DNA of 64,000 nt from Bacteroidales bacterium UBA6366 (GTDB taxonomy: Bacteria > Bacteroidota > Bacteroidia > Bacteroidales > UBA932): positions 25,772 through 89,771 of the forward strand of contig DJRG01000089.1 of NCBI GenBank assembly GCA_002438845.1, read 5' to 3'. The notes beneath the pieces were generated by a model. The model searched no databases and had not been told where the DNA came from. It saw only the letters and a program-made list of their open reading frames with translations. The translations under genes and the position numbers were made by a program. Shown piece after piece: positions 61,417 through 64,000 of the stretch. Numbering within the stretch: position 1 is the stretch's first letter; every line of letters begins with the position of its first letter.

Positions 61417-62448
61417 ATGACAGAATTTGATCCGCACAGCACAAACGCCGGCAAAGATAAGGATTTGGACGGAATAATCCGCCCGCAAGGGTTGGAAGAT
61501 TTCACCGGCCAGAGGGAGATTGTCTCAAATCTGAACATCTATGTCAAGGCGGCCAAGATGAGGGGCGAAGCCCTTGACCATGTGCTCTTTCACGGGCCTC
61601 CGGGTCTTGGAAAGACCACCCTTGCGCACATCATCGCCAACGAGATGGGAGTGAACATGAAGGTGACGTCTGGTCCTGTGCTTGACAAGCCCGGTGACCT
61701 TGCCGGATTGCTTACCTCTTTGGAGACTGGTGATGTGCTCTTCATCGACGAGATCCACCGCCTGTCACCTGAGGTCGAGGAATATCTTTACTCGGCGATG
61801 GAGGACTACGTGATCGACATCATGATCGACAAGGGGCCTGGCGCGAGATCCGTCCGGATATCCCTCAACCCTTTCACCCTTGTGGGGGCGACGACCCGTA
61901 GCGGACTGCTCACGGCGCCTCTACGCGAAAGGTTCGGAATCAATTGTGCCCTTGAATATTACGACACATCAGATTTGATCCGCATCGTGCGCCGAAGCGC
62001 GCGCATCCTTAACGTTACGATCGACGATGAGGCCGCGAAGGAGATTGCGCTCAGAAGCCGTGGAACGCCACGTATCGCAAACGCACTCCTCAAGCGCGTC
62101 CGTGATTTCGCCCAGGTGATGGGTGACGGCCACATAGACCTTAACATATCCCGCTACGCCCTTGACAAACTGAAGATAGACAAGAGGGGACTGGACTCCA
62201 TAGACAACAAGATTCTCCGCACGATCATCACGACGTTCAAAGGAGGTCCTGTCGGAGCCAACACCATAGCCACGGCGATCAGCGAGGACCAAGGCACGTT
62301 CGAGGAGGTCTATGAGCCGTTCCTTATAAAAGAGGGTTTCATAGTGCGCACGCAAAGAGGAAGGGTGGCCACGGAAATGGCATACCATCACCTTGGACTT
62401 GACTCAGAGCTCGAATCAAAAAAGGTAGATGATGCGACACTTTTCTAA
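61417..62448 (+). CDS. ruvB: Holliday junction branch-migration helicase RuvB
   Basis: 343 residues. Walker A HGPPGLGKTTLA (59-70), Walker B LFIDEIHRL (108-116), sensor block VGATTRSG (156-163) and LTAPLRERFG, followed by the small lid domain and the C-terminal winged helix (GFIVRTQRGRVATEMAY). With RuvA it drives branch migration during recombinational repair. Its last 20 bases overlap the next gene. Confidence 0.97.
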   Translation: MTEFDPHSTNAGKDKDLDGIIRPQGLEDFTGQREIVSNLNIYVKAAKMRGEALDHVLFHGPPGLGKTTLAHIIANEMGVNMKVTSGPVLDKPGDLAGLLTSLETGDVLFIDEIHRLSPEVEEYLYSAMEDYVIDIMIDKGPGARSVRISLNPFTLVGATTRSGLLTAPLRERFGINCALEYYDTSDLIRIVRRSARILNVTIDDEAAKEIALRSRGTPRIANALLKRVRDFAQVMGDGHIDLNISRYALDKLKIDKRGLDSIDNKILRTIITTFKGGPVGANTIATAISEDQGTFEEVYEPFLIKEGFIVRTQRGRVATEMAYHHLGLDSELESKKVDDATLF

Positions 62449-63523
62449 GATTTCAGCTGCCATTGTCGCTTTTATATTCATTTCATTCAAAGCATTTTGC
62501 TGCACTTCCGTGATTATCTCCGGAGGAGTTCGCGCTGACGGCCGCCCCGTGATGCTCAAGCACCGCGACACCGGCGAGCTGAACAACAGGATGGAATGGT
62601 TCCAAGGTCCTGAATATTCATTCATAGGTCTGGTAAACTCGCCGTCGTGGGGCGGGGAAGTGTGGTCAGGAGTCAACTCAGCCGGCTTCTGCATCATGAA
62701 CACCGCCACCTATGACCTCAAGGATGATGATGTTCCCGCCTCCGAAATGGACAAGGAGGGGATTGTCATGTTCAAGGCTCTGGGAATATGCCGTTGTCTT
62801 CAAGACTTTGAGAATATGCTCGATTCGCTTCCTAAGCCTTGGGGTGTGGAGGCTAATTTCGGCATCATCGACGCGTTCGGCGGGGCTGCGTATTATGAAG
62901 TCAACAACCATTCTTGGAAGAAGTTCATCGTGGCCGACCAGCCGGGGGGCTACATGGTCGTGACTAACTTCACACGTAGTGGCCGTAAGGAAGACCGCAA
63001 GGGAGTCGACCGGTTTGAGAAGGCATCGGCGATAATGGCTTCCGCTGACGTGGCCGCCATAGACCACAGATTCCTCTTCAATGAAATATCCCGTACCGGA
63101 AAGCCTATCATGCGCGACATCACTTCCGCCTCGGTTGTCTTTGAAGGGGTTTCTTCGGGGGTAAATCCTTGCAACACCGTGATGTGGACACTTTTAGGCA
63201 GCCCTACAAACACTGTCTATGTCCCGCTAAAGGTTTTTGCGAGCGATCATATTCCTTACTACATGAAAAAGTCCCAGGGGAGTGACAACGCCGCCATCTG
63301 CGACGACGCGCTTGCCTTGAAGGCCGCCTTTGGTTTTGAATATGGTTGCGAGGAAGCTTGCCGTGAGGTCGAAAAGTATGTCGATCGACATTTTTCTAAT
63401 GAGATGTCTGTACGGCGTTATGACCGTTTAGCTAGACGGATTTACCGCCGCTATCTTAAAATATGTGCGTCTAAATCATCGAAAATGGCTCATAAAATTG
63501 CTGATTACGAGAAAAATGACTAA
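62429..63523 (+). CDS. Exported Ntn-hydrolase superfamily protein (C45/linear amide hydrolase-like)
   Basis: 364 residues. A signal peptide ends at AFC and would expose Cys25 in CTSVIISGG, the N-terminal nucleophile pattern of the choloylglycine hydrolase/acyltransferase (C45, C59, C69-like) superfamily; VMLKHRDTGELNN and NSAGFCIMNTATYDL fit the following strands. Expected chemistry is amide-bond hydrolysis or acyl transfer outside the cytoplasm; substrate unknown. Two adjacent ATGs (62429 and 62432) follow an AAGG-like site inside the ruvB end, so it is probably co-expressed with ruvB. Confidence 0.75.
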   Translation: MMRHFSKISAAIVAFIFISFKAFCCTSVIISGGVRADGRPVMLKHRDTGELNNRMEWFQGPEYSFIGLVNSPSWGGEVWSGVNSAGFCIMNTATYDLKDDDVPASEMDKEGIVMFKALGICRCLQDFENMLDSLPKPWGVEANFGIIDAFGGAAYYEVNNHSWKKFIVADQPGGYMVVTNFTRSGRKEDRKGVDRFEKASAIMASADVAAIDHRFLFNEISRTGKPIMRDITSASVVFEGVSSGVNPCNTVMWTLLGSPTNTVYVPLKVFASDHIPYYMKKSQGSDNAAICDDALALKAAFGFEYGCEEACREVEKYVDRHFSNEMSVRRYDRLARRIYRRYLKICASKSSKMAHKIADYEKND

Positions 63524-63578
63524 AATTGCAGACTTATTGCGATTTCATTTGGAATTTTATAAATAACATATTCAGAAT

Positions 63579-64000
63579 ATGGCCGATAAATTAATCTCAA
63601 AGATTCCTGACGGTCCTTTGGCCGAGAAATGGACCAAACGTAAGTCGGAGCTCCGACTCGTCAATCCGAACAACAGAAGAAAGCTTGAAGTCATCGTTGT
63701 CGGTACCGGACTTGGAGGCGCTTCCGCAGCCGCTACTCTCGGTGAGCTTGGCTACAATGTCAAGGTTTTCTGCATCAGTGACTCACCTCGCCGCGCGCAC
63801 TCCATCGCCGCCCAGGGTGGTATCAATGCCGCTAAGAACTATCAGAATGACAATGACGCTGTCTATCGTCTCTTCTACGACACGATCAAGGGAGGTGACT
63901 ACCGCAGCCGTGAGGCGAATGTCTATCGTCTCGCTGAGGTCAGCGCGGCCATTATCGACCAGTGCGTCGCACAGGGTGTTCCTTTCGCCCGTGAGTACGG
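63579..64000 (+). CDS. frdA: Fumarate reductase/succinate dehydrogenase flavoprotein subunit (3' end outside window)
   Basis: About 140 residues are visible and the frame is open at the edge. The N-terminus has the FAD dinucleotide-binding motif VVGTGLGGASAAATLGELG, the FAD-linking histidine region SPRRAHSIAAQGGINAA, and DTIKGGDYRSREANVYRLAE, all characteristic of Bacteroidota FrdA. It reduces fumarate in anaerobic respiration. It begins 55 nt after the Ntn hydrolase gene; the cytochrome b subunit gene that commonly precedes frdA in Bacteroides is not immediately upstream. Confidence 0.95.
   Translation, partial: MADKLISKIPDGPLAEKWTKRKSELRLVNPNNRRKLEVIVVGTGLGGASAAATLGELGYNVKVFCISDSPRRAHSIAAQGGINAAKNYQNDNDAVYRLFYDTIKGGDYRSREANVYRLAEVSAAIIDQCVAQGVPFAREY

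Noticed and set aside
1..64000. CRISPR arrays, tRNA or rRNA genes, prophage or IS elements
   Set aside because: I found no regularly spaced repeats, no cloverleaf-like or rRNA-like sequence, and no transposase, integrase or phage protein on either strand.

Overview
The window looks like chromosomal DNA of a gut-type Bacteroidales (Bacteroidota). The evidence is four SusC/SusD (RagA/RagB) pairs, many signal-peptidase-II lipoproteins, promoters of the TTTG...TAnnTTTG type, and typical Bacteroidales housekeeping genes (YchF, CoaX, Mfd, RuvB, a FrdA whose N-terminus resembles Bacteroides fumarate reductase). I see no rRNA, tRNA, CRISPR array or transposase.

Layout. (A) 1-15305 is an alpha-mannoside-type polysaccharide utilisation locus, PUL1. 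A tightly spaced minus-strand operon runs metallophosphoesterase, surface glycan-binding lipoprotein, SusC, SusD, GH99-like lipoprotein, GH92 (cut by the left edge). A divergent plus-strand pair encodes a GH71/99-like hydrolase and a histidine acid phosphatase. Behind them lies an unusual membrane-spanning regulator with a periplasmic sensor and a cytoplasmic winged-helix/BTAD-like part. (B) 15502-24940 is a mixed block: a YeiH-type transporter with a small membrane partner, a CpXC zinc-ribbon protein, a low-GC restriction-modification pair that sits between perfect 24-bp direct repeats, a gene-free stretch of about 0.8 kb, galK, a secreted endonuclease/exonuclease/phosphatase-fold protein, and ychF. 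(C) 24993-38081 is PUL2 on the plus strand: a DUF6377-type membrane regulator, a perfect 19-bp inverted repeat, a GLUG-repeat lipoprotein, SusC, SusD, a three-domain calcineurin-like phosphoesterase and a GH13 enzyme. (D) 38090-51465 is PUL3 on the minus strand, convergent with PUL2: two SusC/SusD pairs in tandem, a discoidin-containing lipoprotein and a DUF5722 TIM-barrel lipoprotein. (E) 51696-63523 is an envelope and DNA-repair block: PpiD-like foldase, LptC, TPR protein, outer-membrane barrel, CoaX and Mfd on the minus strand, then RuvB and an Ntn hydrolase on the plus strand, with frdA entering the right edge.

How the parts fit. Each PUL supplies outer-membrane import (SusCD), surface binding lipoproteins and a few secreted enzymes. 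PUL1 pairs alpha-mannosidase-type enzymes with two exported phosphatases, which suggests a phosphorylated mannoside as substrate (inference). In that locus the GH99-like protein lacks the usual ExxE catalytic pair, while the divergent GH71/99-like protein keeps one. PUL2 is probably an alpha-glucan system because of the GH13 enzyme. The substrate of PUL3 cannot be read from its genes. The observations most worth a second look are the repeat-bounded restriction-modification insertion, the odd catalytic positions and phosphatase content of PUL1, the membrane-tethered regulator, and the perfect palindrome in front of PUL2.
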